Below are positions 1 to 10,259 of a stretch of 64,000 nucleotides of DNA, piece after piece (within the stretch, counting starts at the first letter, position 1; every line of letters starts with the position of its first letter). Source of the stretch: Echinometra lucunter (taxonomy: Eukaryota; Echinodermata; Echinoidea; Camarodonta; Echinometridae); NCBI GenBank assembly GCA_029962745.1, contig CM057162.1, positions 4,587,559 through 4,651,558 of the forward strand, given 5' to 3'. The notes below the pieces were generated by a model. That model searched no databases and was not told where the DNA came from. It was given only the letters and a program-made list of their open reading frames with translations. A program made the translations under genes and the position numbers.

Positions 1-209
1 CTCCCTGTCGGTCTTCCAGCTTCTCTGCCCCTCTGCCGATCTCCCTCACATTTCTCAAGATGCCTCTTTAGGTTGGTAGTCGTGAAATTCCTGACATCTC
101 GTCCACGGGATCGCTTGGCACCGCAGTGATTACATATAGCAACGCTATTATCTTCGGGATCTACTTGGAAGTGATCCCACACTTCGGACTTTCGTTTCCT
201 CGATGCCAT
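1..209 (-). CDS. BED-type zinc finger protein, N-terminal part, runs off the left edge
   Basis: The minus strand is open from an ATG at 209 to the window edge (69 codons). The translation starts MASRKRKSEVWDHF and contains CNHC at about residues 26-29, then TTTNLKRHLEKC at about 43-54. This gives the BED order: aromatic VWDHF, a C-x2-C pair, a TNLxRHL helix and an H-x3-C closing pair. BED fingers bind DNA and sit at the N-terminus of many hAT transposases and of ZBED proteins domesticated from them. The body of the protein lies outside the window, so transposase and host gene cannot be told apart. No 5' inverted repeat is obvious just upstream (210-600). Confidence 0.72.
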   Translation of the reverse strand, partial: MASRKRKSEVWDHFQVDPEDNSVAICNHCGAKRSRGRDVRNFTTTNLKRHLEKCEGDRQRGREAGRPTG

Positions 210-1430
210 TTTTGCAAATGAACTCGCATTTAATTGAAGCAATCATATTTATATGCCAAAATTCTTTTGCATTCTGCCGACGACATTCCTAGTGAGGGAC
301 GTCGGGCCTTTGACGGTCTTCGAAATTTAGACATGATGAATTACCAATTAGTGAAACATAAACACAATGACCAGGACTCGGTCATTCATTAATTTATTCT
401 GACACACTAATCACATTTTGTTTACATTTTAATTGACTTCACAGTTTTTTGTTTAATTTTCAGCAGCGGCATTCCTCTGTTCTACCTTCATAGTAGTAAA
501 TTATCATGTTTAAACCTTGACTCTGTTGTTGGTCGGCTGAAGAAGAAAGAGGAGTTGAAGGAATGAAGGATGTTATCATGGTTTCGACTTAGCATTAATA
601 TCTCTTCTCTTTAAAAGCAATAGCAAACACACACAAAAGAACTTCTGTCAGAATTTGAGGTCTCCGCCACAACAACAAACGATAAAGAGAAAGAGATATA
701 TTGCGTTGTAACTTTAATAGCATTTTCAATGTCAATTCCCTAATTCTCCGCCACATCAGACGGTAGCGACACCTCGATTTACGACGCTCACTTTTTATTT
801 GAAACTTAAATACATGGAGCACTATTATCTCCCCGTTTTCTTTAAAAACCGTCAATCGTACCTCGTACCTCCCGGGGTACCTCCGCCACAACAAACAAAT
901 GGACAGCACTAACACCTCAGTTTATGACCCTCACCTCGCGTAGTAACTTTAATAGCACTCTCAATAATCATTTTATCGTTATCGGCTCTCTCTCTCTCAC
1001 AATCTTCACTCCGATGTTTATGTTTTTCACATCACACGGTTAAAAGACAGCAGCGACACCTTAATTTACGATCCTTACATCGCGTGGTAACTTTTAATAG
1101 CGCTCTCAATATCATTTTCTCTTTATCGTGCATGTCTTTCTCTCTCTCCTCATCTTCTCTCTCTCTCTCTCTCCCTCTCATAATCTTCACTCAGATGTTT
1201 ATTTTTTCCACCCCATCACTTGTAGCCAAGCCTGAACCTCACCCTGCGTTGTAATAGGAAAACCACAACGTAATTGTAAAACATGAAATTGCTCTTCTCC
1301 CTCCGAGAAGAAAATAAATTTCTTCCCTTGGAGATGAGGAAGAATTTGGAGAGGAATAAAATACAAAGAAGGAAAATAGAAATTGGGAACGATGACTTGA
1401 AATTATAGGCCTATAAAATGACAAACTCAG
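210..1430. other. Gene-free stretch with imperfect direct repeats and CT tracts
   Basis: No credible coding sequence. A block with GTAACTTTAATAGC followed by CTCAAT or similar recurs near 700, 940 and 1085, each preceded by a related stretch (ACACCTCAGTTTAYGAYCCTCAC-like). A weaker match lies near 1240. CT-rich runs lie at 984-1000 and 1137-1180. It may be decayed tandem repeat or element sequence. Confidence 0.4.
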
Positions 1431-1479
1431 TAGCTAACAAAAACCTTTACATTTTTCCACCGAACATCCGAACCAGGCC

Positions 1480-1556
1480 TTTGAGTTCGGTTCGGTTCGG
1501 TTCGGTTCGGAAGTGCCATGTTCGGCGAACTTTGGTTCGGTTCGGCGGTTCGGTGA
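1480..1556. repeat. TTCGG pentanucleotide minisatellite
   Basis: About five perfect GGTTC units occur in a row at 1483-1510. Broken copies follow to 1556, including GTTCGGCGAAC and GGTTCGGCGGTTCGG. Confidence 0.7.
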
Positions 1557-1574
1557 CAGCCCTAGTTTCACAGT

Positions 1575-1795
1575 ACACCGGGCTTTGCATAGAGTTACGT
1601 AGTATTGCGTATTGAATACGCAGAAATTTGCTGCGTACTCATGGCAAAAAAAAAGTAATGCTCCACACAGGTTTGGCGTATTCCCTGTGTAGGATTACGC
1701 ATAGTTACGTAGCATTACATAGGAACCGCGTACCTAGGCTGCGTACGTTTGCTTACAGTTGCGTACAGTTGCTTACAGTTGCTTACAGTAAGACT
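1575..1795. repeat. TACGTA / GCGTA-rich repeat region
   Basis: GTTACGTAG, TGCGTA, TACGCA and GTTGCGTACAGTTGCTTACAG recur many times. The right end (about 1745-1790) is a short tandem of GTTGCKTACA units. The origin is unknown. Confidence 0.5.
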
Positions 1796-2445
1796 GGTAA
1801 AAACGAAATGACACAGAAAAACAACTTTTGAAATGTCATAATGAAATAAAGAAGTAGGATATGACAGAGCTATAAAGGGAAAGAGAGCTAGAAACGAGAA
1901 AGATAGAAAGATAAAATAGAGAGAGAGAGAGAGCAAGAGAAAAAAAAATGGAGAGAAAGGGATAGAGATTTTAGAGATTTTTAAGAGTAATGTTTTGGCA
2001 TTTCTTGCTTCACGCTTCTTGCTTCGTTAAACATGTTCTTGCCCAACCAAGACACAACCTTGATAAACATCAACAGCGCTTAAATAATACAAGAAAAAGT
2101 TTGTTTCACAGACCTCCCCCCCAAAAAAAAAAAAAATGACTCTTGTGACTTTTGAAAAGTGATGTTTTTGCCTTTAATATCCTGCTCATTCATGCATGAC
2201 TGGAAAGATCGATCTCATTTTCAAACAGAACTTAGTCAATAAGTGTAGGAAAGCTCCTGCCAAATTATTTTGCCTATAAAACTTCTTAAAACACAATTTT
2301 ATTACAAGATGACTTTGAAGAAGAAAACCTCTCCTTGTGAAGATATAATCAGGTAGACACCACTTCATATTCTTCCTATGGCATCTTTAGGTAAATTTAG
2401 AGTTCAGAGGGAGTTTGTCGAGACAATGAGTTATTACTCAGATAA

Positions 2446-2496
2446 TGATGATGATGATGATGATGATGATATTTAATGATGATAATAATAATAGTA

Positions 2497-2537
<41 letters not shown>

Positions 2538-2830
2538 TATAATAATGATGATGATGATATTTAATGATGATAATAATAATAATAATGATAATGATAATAA
2601 TCATATTAATAATGATAATGATGATAATAATCATAGTAATAATAATCATAATAATAATAATAATAATAATGATAATCATAATAATAATAATAATGATAAT
2701 GATGATAATAATCATAACAATAATGATAGTCATAATAATAATAAAAATGATAACAATCAATGATAAAAATGGTGATAATAATAACAATAATGATAGTAAT
2801 ACTAATAATAATGATAGTACTAATGTAATG
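2446..2830. repeat. GAT/AAT compound microsatellite
   Basis: Runs of GAT and AAT with CAT interruptions. Long polyasparagine, polyisoleucine or polytyrosine frames on both strands are by-products of the repeat and not genes. Confidence 0.9.
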
Positions 2831-2832
2831 TT

Positions 2833-3121
2833 TGTAAATGTGAAGAGACAACAATACATATGTTATTTGAATGTAAAAAAATCAAGGTATTTTGGAAAAT
2901 TATTGAACGAATGGTTTGTTATATTTTTCAGAAAGAAATCAAAATTGATAAATTTGTGTATGATAATTGGATTCAATATTGCAGACGAAAATAATACTAT
3001 GATTAATCTTATTATTAAATTTGCACAGTATGTTATTCATAAAGATTATATTAAAAAGTTGCAAAAAGAAGCAAATAGTTGCAGCTGTTGCCAAAGAAAT
3101 ATGGATAAATTTGAAGTTTGA
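2833..3121 (+). mobile_element. 3' remnant of an L1/Tx1-like LINE reverse transcriptase
   Basis: In the frame from 2833 the translation gives CKCEETTIHMLFECKK and then VFW. This resembles the C-terminal segment of L1/Tx1-type polymerases (CxxxxETxxHLFxxCxxxxxFW). After about 2960 the match continues in the next frame, with IIGFN, then INLIIKFAQYVIHK, resembling the following ILGF...LLAKYYIYK stretch. The copy is therefore 5'-truncated and carries at least one frameshift. It directly abuts the microsatellite. The family assignment rests on remembered motif patterns. Confidence 0.6.
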
Positions 3122-4578
3122 ATTACATCAATATTTGAGTTGTAAATTAATTTGTAGATACAGTGTATTATGATTCAAAAGCAGTCGATAAAGTATTTCA
3201 ATTTTTCTTGATATAATGTCATTAGTGATTTGAGATGTTTTAATGTATAATATGTAAATATTTTCATGGATATATGTAGGCCTACATTTATTAAATTCCT
3301 CGTGTGAGGTGAAAGAGAAAAGAAATAGTACTAATAATGGTGTTGGTGAAGATGATGACAATTTTGATGCAATAATTACGACAGTGATACTAATTTTTAC
3401 AACACGAATAACATACTAGTAGTATTTACGATAATAACAGTGAAAATAATGATGACCATTATAATGACAATTATACAATATCATAACATTTCATTGCATT
3501 ATGCTGGTGACACAGCTGATTACTATTCTGATATCAATAACTGAGTTTGTATCAAAAGTGGATTTATAACCCCTTTTGCAAGCAAGCTCTTCATATGTTT
3601 TGATGGTTGAATTGAAACTGAACAGAATTGAATCATTAGGTGATGGTACTAAAGGCCAAGGCAGAGTCACCATCCTCTGAGGCCATCACAGAATTTTATT
3701 TGCTATATTCACCATCAATATATAGTTACATAATAAAAAAAATAATAATAATGAACAAATTACAATGAATTACTCAACAAAAAATCATTTTAACTTATTG
3801 CTTATGGGAACCAAAGAGCTTGTGTATTAAATCTATGGGAATTGAGGAATTCAGCAGACAATGAGTTAATCATTATACAAATAATGTATATTAGAACATA
3901 GCCAATAAGTCATGTTGGAACAGTTGAAACTCATGAGGTGGAGCCAATAAGTAAAAAGTTTTTCGAATTTCTGTTTAAAACTATGAAAATCAAATTATTA
4001 TCATTGCGCTTGAAGCATATTATTTGATTTGGACCTTGATGACTTTTATAGTAGTTATCATCAAACAATACTGCTGAGAAAAGGTATGGAAAACACTGCA
4101 AAGAAGTAAAATTATTAAGGCCTCGGCCCAGGACATCAAGTCATTGTGTCATGAGGCTGAGGCCGAGTCATGGACCCTAGGGCCGAGGCTGAGGCCAGTG
4201 AAATCTGGCCTCCAGTCCAGTCTCCAGTCCTCCAATATTGCTATAAGGTGAATAAAGCATTTGAATGATGACATAACATGAAATCCAATAAAAAACCAAA
4301 CATCCACAAATCTCGGCTTGATTCTAATTTGTGATAAACTCTGATTTATCTGATTTAACCTGTTGGCTCCTGGAATCATGTTGTCCCTGTATTAAACCTA
4401 TGGGAAATTTGAGAATTCAGCAGTCAATAGGTTCAGTCAAATTTTTGACTGAGCTGATATTTCAATAATCTATTTTGTGATTTGTTTACTTGTTGTTTTG
4501 TGCATGCTGTAGATGGTGTAAGTGTATTACATGTCTAATAATTACAACTTTTGTCTCCTGACATCATTCAAGTTGTCC
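3122..4578. other. Gene-free stretch with dispersed repeat fragments
   Basis: No coding sequence. Two fragments near 3811-3872 and 4366-4437 share CTATGGGAA, then GAATTCAGCAG, then CAATRRGTT. They match 59705-59775 on this strand and 41250-41320 and 46437-46505 on the other. A GGCCGAGG-rich patch with internal direct repeats lies at 4118-4215. Confidence 0.5.
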
Positions 4579-5230
4579 TTAAAGGGAAAGTCCACCCTAG
4601 AAGTTTCACTATTTCAATAAAAGGAGATAAATTTGAAAAAAAAGAAAGGAGCAAAATTGGTGAAAGAATAAGGAAATTACACTCGTTTACATTTTCTAGT
4701 AAATTTCACTCAGCTCTGCAAATTGGCAACACTGATGACATCATATTGTTTGTTAATGGATGGTTTGTATGATATTTATTTTATGATGTTCATGTACTAT
4801 GTTGATTTTAAATGGTCAAATAAATGAAATGAAATGAAATGAAATATATGAGAAGGTCTCCATTCACTTTGTACATGAAATTTCACATTTTCTCAATTTT
4901 CTTGGAAGTTTAACATTTTCTTACCCCCATAATCAATGTATTATCAGAGAATTGCATTTTACATAACATACTTTGACTATGAGGTGAGAAAATGTGTAAC
5001 TTCCAAGAAAATTGAGAAAATGTGAAATTTCATGTACAAAGTGAATGGAGACCTGCTCGCATATGATGTCATCAGTGTTGCCAATTTGCAAAGCAATTTA
5101 CTAGAAGATTTAAATGAGTGTAATTTCCTTATTCTTTGACCAATTTTGCTCATTTCTTTTTTAAAATGCTGTTCAAATTGATGTCCTTTTATTGAAAGAG
5201 TGGAACTTCTAGGGTGGACTTACCCTTTAA
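4579..5230. mobile_element. Long fold-back (inverted-repeat) element
   Basis: The left arm begins TTAAAGGGAAAGTCCACCC and the right arm ends GGGTGGACTTACCCTTTAA. The arms can be paired almost to the centre (about 270 bp each once the nested insertion is removed), including ACACTGATGACATCATAT on the left against ATATGATGTCATCAGTGTTG on the right, and TCACATTTTCTCAATTTTC against its complement. No transposase frame is present, so it is a non-autonomous fold-back transposon. Target duplication is ambiguous because the ends are palindromic. Confidence 0.8.
4746..4848 (+). mobile_element. Short LINE-like 3' tail nested in the fold-back element
   Basis: About 100 bp interrupt the left arm exactly where the right arm is continuous. 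The insert ends in a (GAAAT)n run at about 4827-4848 and is bordered by ATAT on both sides, as expected for a severely 5'-truncated retrotransposon copy with a short target duplication. Confidence 0.65.
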
Positions 5231-6432
5231 CACTTTTTCTAATAACTAAGTTAATGGCTGTTTGAATGATTAGTGGGAGTTAGACAAAATCTCAACATGT
5301 AATAGTGCACTGCACCAAATTCAATTATGCAGTTAGCATTTGAGATAGACAAACCAAAAAGAGTTTGAACAAAGCAAATTTCAACTCTACTTCAATTTGG
5401 TTTATTGCAAGTATACTTTTATCAGGTAATACATTTTCATTTGAACACTAATCTTTGAAAAAACAAGTAGTATTTCAAGCTAAATGATTGTTTCCTGATG
5501 TAAATGCTCAAGCAATCATTTTATTTTCCTAAGATTTTTTTCCTCTGTTTGAATTGCACACTTAATAAAAATGCATCTTATCATGTACATGTCATTTTTT
5601 TTTCTATTCTAAATATTTGATATGTTTGCTTTTTGTTTTTGTTATGGTTTATCTTAAGGACAATTACATCTCTGGTTGGACTTTGGTATATTGGGTCATA
5701 GTCTAAAATAACAAATATAAAGCCTTCATGAATACGGTACAAATTTCAGTCAGGATACTGAATTTTGGAAATAAACATTGTTTCATTTTTTTTAAATGTG
5801 CATTGAATTATCATTAGTCACATAAATCATGAGTTGTTCCTGTTATTTTCAAGATGAATGATGATTGAAACAATATATTAAACACATGTCATACAAACTT
5901 CAGTCTTGTTTACACCAAAAGTGTTTAATATATTTGCTCCTTTTTTCTTTGTTTACTGTACATGGGGGGGGGGGGGTGTTCATACTGGGTTTATACCCAC
6001 TTGGTCTACAACCAGTTGGTCTACAACCAGTTGGTCTAATTCTCTGATCGTCTAATACCCCTACGGCTAAACCCACTTGGTAAAAGGCCACAGTCACAAC
6101 AATGACTATTCCAATAAATAGTTGCCAAATCGGTCAAGGACTGTTTAGATAGAAAAAGGAAATGGAAATTATTGCAGTATGTTGGACCTTAGCGAGTTAT
6201 AGGGTGGAACCCAATCGATTTTAATTTTTCTGCACAGAAATCACTGTTAAAATCTATGAGCCAATGCTTTTGGTCTCTTAATATGACTCCATTCAGAAGA
6301 AGTCAGTCATGTCCATCGCGCTTGATATAAGAAGCAGAAAACAGCCCTCCAGTTTATCTTTCAAGTGTGACCACTTCTATTGCTTAGTCAGTTTTAAACT
6401 GGTACTTAGAATGCAAGTTCATGATGATTTTG
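5231..6432. other. Gene-free AT-rich stretch
   Basis: No gene seen. It holds a G13 run at 5964-5976 and a short tandem of TTGGTCTACAACCAG units at 6001-6040. Confidence 0.5.
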
Positions 6433-7080
6433 AGAAGCATATCATCCCTGTTCTCACAAAGTGACGGATATGAGGAAAACTGCAAATTTTTCAATTTTTT
6501 TTTTTTTTGCAGTTTTGGACATGTATCTTTCACTAACATCTTGAACCTCACAGAGTTTCATACTGTAATAATGATTAATTACGTAACTATGGCAATGACA
6601 TCAACAAGAAATACCTAGTAAAAGGATTAAAAGGCTTTCATGCATGTTTTATGTGGGTGTGGCTGAGTTTCGTCACTTTGTGAAAAAAAGAGCGCCTCTT
6701 TGGTTTGAATACGTGATCGCGCACAATTAGGTCAAATGCATGTTCATCAGGTTCCAATTGTCTAACACATGTGCCACTGAGATCCGTCACTTCATGAAAA
6801 CAAAATAAATCACAGTGGGACCTTGAATTTTATGTTTTCACAAAATGACAGCAGTGTTTACACCTTGTGTTCTTATAAAATATAAAAGGAATATGCAAAT
6901 GATTGATAATGAAGATTGTCCAGAATATGCCCTATACAAGGATATAAAATTTATTCACCCTTCATACATTAAAGAGGTTGAAATTGAGGTTTGAAACTTT
7001 GAAAACGATTTACTCAAAACTAACTTTTTATTATAAGTTGCGCGCTAATCTGTCATTTCGTGAAAACAGGGACGATATAT
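6433..7080. mobile_element. Terminal-inverted-repeat element, copy 1 (ATATC-GTCCCTGTT ends)
   Basis: The left end reads ATATCATCCCTGTTCTCACA and the right end GTGAAAACAGGGACGATAT. A second copy lies inverted at 26011-26534. TTTTCACAAAGTGACGG-like motifs occur near 6447, 6668, 6785, 6835 and 7050 in both orientations, so the terminal sequence also recurs inside. No transposase frame is visible. Confidence 0.75.
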
Positions 7081-7505
7081 TTGAAGAGCTTAATTCCAAA
7101 AGGAGTTAAACCCATGGAAATTAAAATCATACAAATTTCATAAAATTGAAATTCATCGCTAGACTTTTTAAAAACATGATTAGGGGGTGATCAAAAACAA
7201 TAGTGCTAACCATATATTTCAAAATAAAGTAACAGTGGACAAGGGAAAGTGGTCAATTAAAGAACTTTAATTTACTCAAAAACACTTAAAATTGTGGAAT
7301 TCTTTTTTAATCAAACTCTTTTATTTTTGGAAGGGTGATGTTTTATCCTGAATAAAAACAATGAATGCTGCATATAAAGCCTTTTTTCTGAGCAGTTAAC
7401 CACTGACTATTATGCATGGTTAAAGGTATATATGTGCATATATCATTATTATTGATATCAGTGAAATGTGACCTAATTCAGCCTACACATGTGGGAATTC
7501 CAACA

Positions 7506-7513
7506 TGACGTCA
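7506..7513. promoter_or_regulatory. Full CRE palindrome TGACGTCA upstream of the first RING gene
   Basis: A perfect CREB/ATF consensus about 2.75 kb before the coding start at 10260 and about 350 bp before a candidate splice donor (GAAG|GTAATA at 7857/7858). It could mark the promoter of that gene. Chance occurrence is possible. Confidence 0.25.
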
Positions 7514-7857
7514 CAAGGGGAATCCCACACCCAGCCCAAGTTGTACTAACAAAGGCAGGCAAGAGGCCACTTGTACACTTTGGTACAAAGCAGCAATTCA
7601 TGCTTGACACACAACCATCAGAGGCATAGTACACCTGTTGTTAGAAGGAGTTCTGAAGTGGGTGTAGTAGTTGGTCAGAATCAGTGAATATTGCTACTCT
7701 TATTGGCTTCATCATCTATCTGCATTGCTGAAATGATACTCCAGTTCACCCAATATTCTATTTCTACATGCTGTAACAAGGAATTGGACCAATGCAACGG
7801 ACCGTTCTCATTCAGTTTAAATCAACAAGTAGCTGTACTTTGATTGCTTCACTGAAG
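7514..7857 (+). other. Candidate 5' untranslated first exon of the 10260-12284 gene
   Basis: A non-repetitive stretch ending in CACTGAAG|GTAATA, a reasonable donor. It could pair with the acceptor at 9965-9966 through an intron that holds two LINE remnants. The exon start is unknown and there is no direct support. Confidence 0.22.
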
Positions 7858-7974
7858 GTAATAATCATAGTAAAATATTATCTGCTACAGTAAATCCAAG
7901 ACATACATTATGAAATAACAATATCTCTACACAAATGTGTGGGTTGAAATTGGGGAATTGAAAGAATACAAGTG

Positions 7975-8285
7975 AGGTGATGAAGAGCTGGGGTCTGGAA
8001 GAAACTATCACAGTGGTGGAAGTGGTCAAGAGAAGTGGGTTGCGATGGATGGGTCATGTTTAGATAAGCGAAGATGATAAGAATGTGAAAAGGTCATGGG
8101 ATGTGAAAGTGAATGAGGAAGGGGAAGACCCAAGGACTACATGGAAGAAAATGGTGAGGAAGTGAAGCAGTAGAGTTGGGCTAAAAGAAGAGGAAGCAAA
8201 AGATAAGAGCAAGTGAAGGGAGGAATTGCTATCTGGCATGAGGGTCAGTGACCCCTCGTAAGAAGGAAGAGGCTGACTGGAAGTA
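7975..8285 (+). mobile_element. Decayed C-terminal segment of a second LINE reverse transcriptase
   Basis: The + strand encodes LRWMGHV near 8040, then a GEDPRTTWKKMV segment, then GLKEEEAKDKSK and EEL, with in-frame stops. RWxGHV...GRPxxTW...L..EEAxDRxxWRxL is the usual tail pattern of many invertebrate LINE polymerases. It is a short, inactive fragment. Confidence 0.6.
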
Positions 8286-8326
8286 ACAATGATAAAGATA
8301 ATACATTTGGGGCTGTTATCTAAATC

Positions 8327-9613
8327 ATGAGGGACCCTGGGGTCCCTCAGGGTTCTATATTAGGCCCCTTGCTATTTCTTATTTATGTTAACAACATTGT
8401 ATTATCATCAAGCAAATTCAATTTCATAATGTATGCAGATGACACCACATTGTTTTACACTCAACCCGATTTGAAAGATATAAATGTAAATATTAATTCC
8501 GAATTGCTACAGGTATCTAAGTGGTTTAAAGCTAATAAGTTAGTGATTAACTTAACTAAATCATCATTTATTTCATTTCATAACAAGCTGTCTAATGCTA
8601 GTAAAATATGCAGTGATCTTATGTTAAGTATTGATTCTACTCAATTAGCTAAGCCGAAGTCCGTCTGCTTCCTAGGAGTTCAAGTAGATGAAAATTTGAA
8701 TTGGAATACTCATATTAACTATATAAGTGCCAAAATATCAAGATGTATTGGGATTATGTATAAATTAAGAAACTTTCTTCCTTGTTCAACCTTATTTTCA
8801 TTATATAATGCCTTAATTTTGTCACATATCTTGTACTGTATTACTGTATGGGTAATTGTAGTAGATCAAAATTAGACGTCCTTTTTAAATTACAAAAAAG
8901 AGCAATTCGTATATGTACTAGTAGTGATTACATGTCACCCTCAGCTCCCATCTTTCGCAAACTGAATACTATGAATATATTTGATCTTTTTCGATACCAG
9001 GTCGCATTACTAGGATTTTTTCACTTTAAAAATAAATTACCTAACAATATTACTAAAATGTTTGATATTAATCGTGTAATTCATTCCCACAATACACGCA
9101 CCAGTACTTTATTTCACCTATGGAAAGTGGGAAAAACTTATTTACAACGGGCAGTTCGTTGTAGTTTCCCAACCGTATGGAATTCACTACCAAAATCTGT
9201 TCATTCATGCAATTGTCTCTCCCTTTTCAAAAGAAAACTAAAACAATACTTTACTTCAGAATACATTTATTAAGCAGCTTTGTTACCACTCTTAAAATTT
9301 ACTTCCTTTCTTGTTTGTTTTAGTTTTTGTTTGTTCCCTTGTCTTAGTTTTTTTTTTCTGATTAGCTCTTATGTCGATTTTTATATACCAAATAGCCTCC
9401 AAATATCAATTTATGCTTATGGAGACTTGTTTTAACAAGGCCGTCTTTGGCTTTATTTTAAGTTCTCCTCTTTCATTTCATGCATTGTAATATAGGCTCA
9501 ATTGACATTCAAATACCGTATGATTTTTTTTTTTAATGAATGTTTATATGATATACTTGCTTGTAAATACATTTGTCATTGTTTTTAGAGATGAAATAAA
9601 CGAACGAACGAAT
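8327..9613 (+). mobile_element. 5'-truncated Jockey/CR1-like LINE with reverse transcriptase palm and thumb
   Basis: From 8330 the frame reads GVPQGSILGPLLFLIY, then FIMYADDTTLF, carrying the polymerase catalytic YADD box, and continues to 8875. The homologous frame resumes at about 8850 with NCSRSKLDVLFKLQKRAIRI and runs to 9273, ending in WNSLPKSV and LFKRKLKQYF, typical of the LINE C-terminus. The switch fits loss of one base in the G run at about 8850-8852. The element ends near 9613 in an AAATAAACGAACGAACG tail, as CR1/L2/Jockey-type elements do. Endonuclease, fingers and any ORF1 are absent, so the copy is dead. Confidence 0.88.
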
Positions 9614-9964
9614 GCTAGCATGAAGTGTACTCCCATGAAACCCCAACTGCATGGACCAACGAGGGGAATAATGGTCACTTTACTATGGCCATTCTCACTT
9701 GCAATGAAAATACTTGCAAAATTTCTCCTCTCAATTCCAATGTGACTTCCATAAATGTGTGAAGTTTGTTATGATTATCAAACCTTTATCATTATTACTA
9801 TTACCATTATCATTATTATCATTATCATTATTACTACTATTGCTACTGCACAAAGCCAGATGCATATACAGCCTCATTTCATATAGGGATAAATATAAAT
9901 GAATTCATTTGCATGAATCATTTGTATATGATTCCAAGAGCATTTTTCTCCCTTTGTTATTGAC
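9614..9964. other. ATT microsatellite and presumed intron end
   Basis: An ATT/ATC-rich run at 9775-9850. The rest, up to the acceptor at 9966, looks like intron or intergenic DNA. Confidence 0.45.
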
Positions 9965-10259
9965 AGGCCTGATATGATTCTTTTCTACTTGACCTTTGTC
10001 CCAGTGTAATTAATCATCACTGTGCCAACGACAGAAGACACATGAAATTCAGCAACAACATCCTACTTTATCATCAAAGACTTATTTCAGAGCCTTCAAC
10101 TTTTAAAGAACAAAGTGGCCTTATTCCAGGAGATTCCTTCCCTAAGCTCGCTGACTTTGGCGGTCTACCTCAAATTGGCAGTCCAGAGATGAGGAACAAA
10201 TTGCTGCAACGGTCCCACATGCCCGTTCTGGTGTGAGCCACACAACTTCTTTCACTACA
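9965..10259 (+). other. 5' leader of the first RING gene, with a conserved splice acceptor
   Basis: TTATTGACAG|GC at 9957-9968 is a good 3' splice site, and TTATTGATAG|GC recurs at the matching place in the decayed paralogue (27005-27006). Homology between the two leaders then runs on (GTGCCAACGACAGAAGACAC against GTGGCAACAACAGACGACAC), so this was a real leader before duplication. A 64-codon upstream reading frame starts at 10042 and stops at 10236. Its ATG is changed in the paralogue, so I do not treat it as a gene. Confidence 0.5.

Noticed and set aside
2473..2859. Long frames of Ile/Asn/Tyr/His on both strands
   Set aside because: Translation of GAT/AAT microsatellite in several frames; no non-repetitive coding sequence.
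10042..10236. 64-codon upstream frame in the leader of the first RING gene
   Set aside because: No domain; its ATG is not kept in the paralogous leader. It could still act as an upstream frame on translation but is not called a gene.
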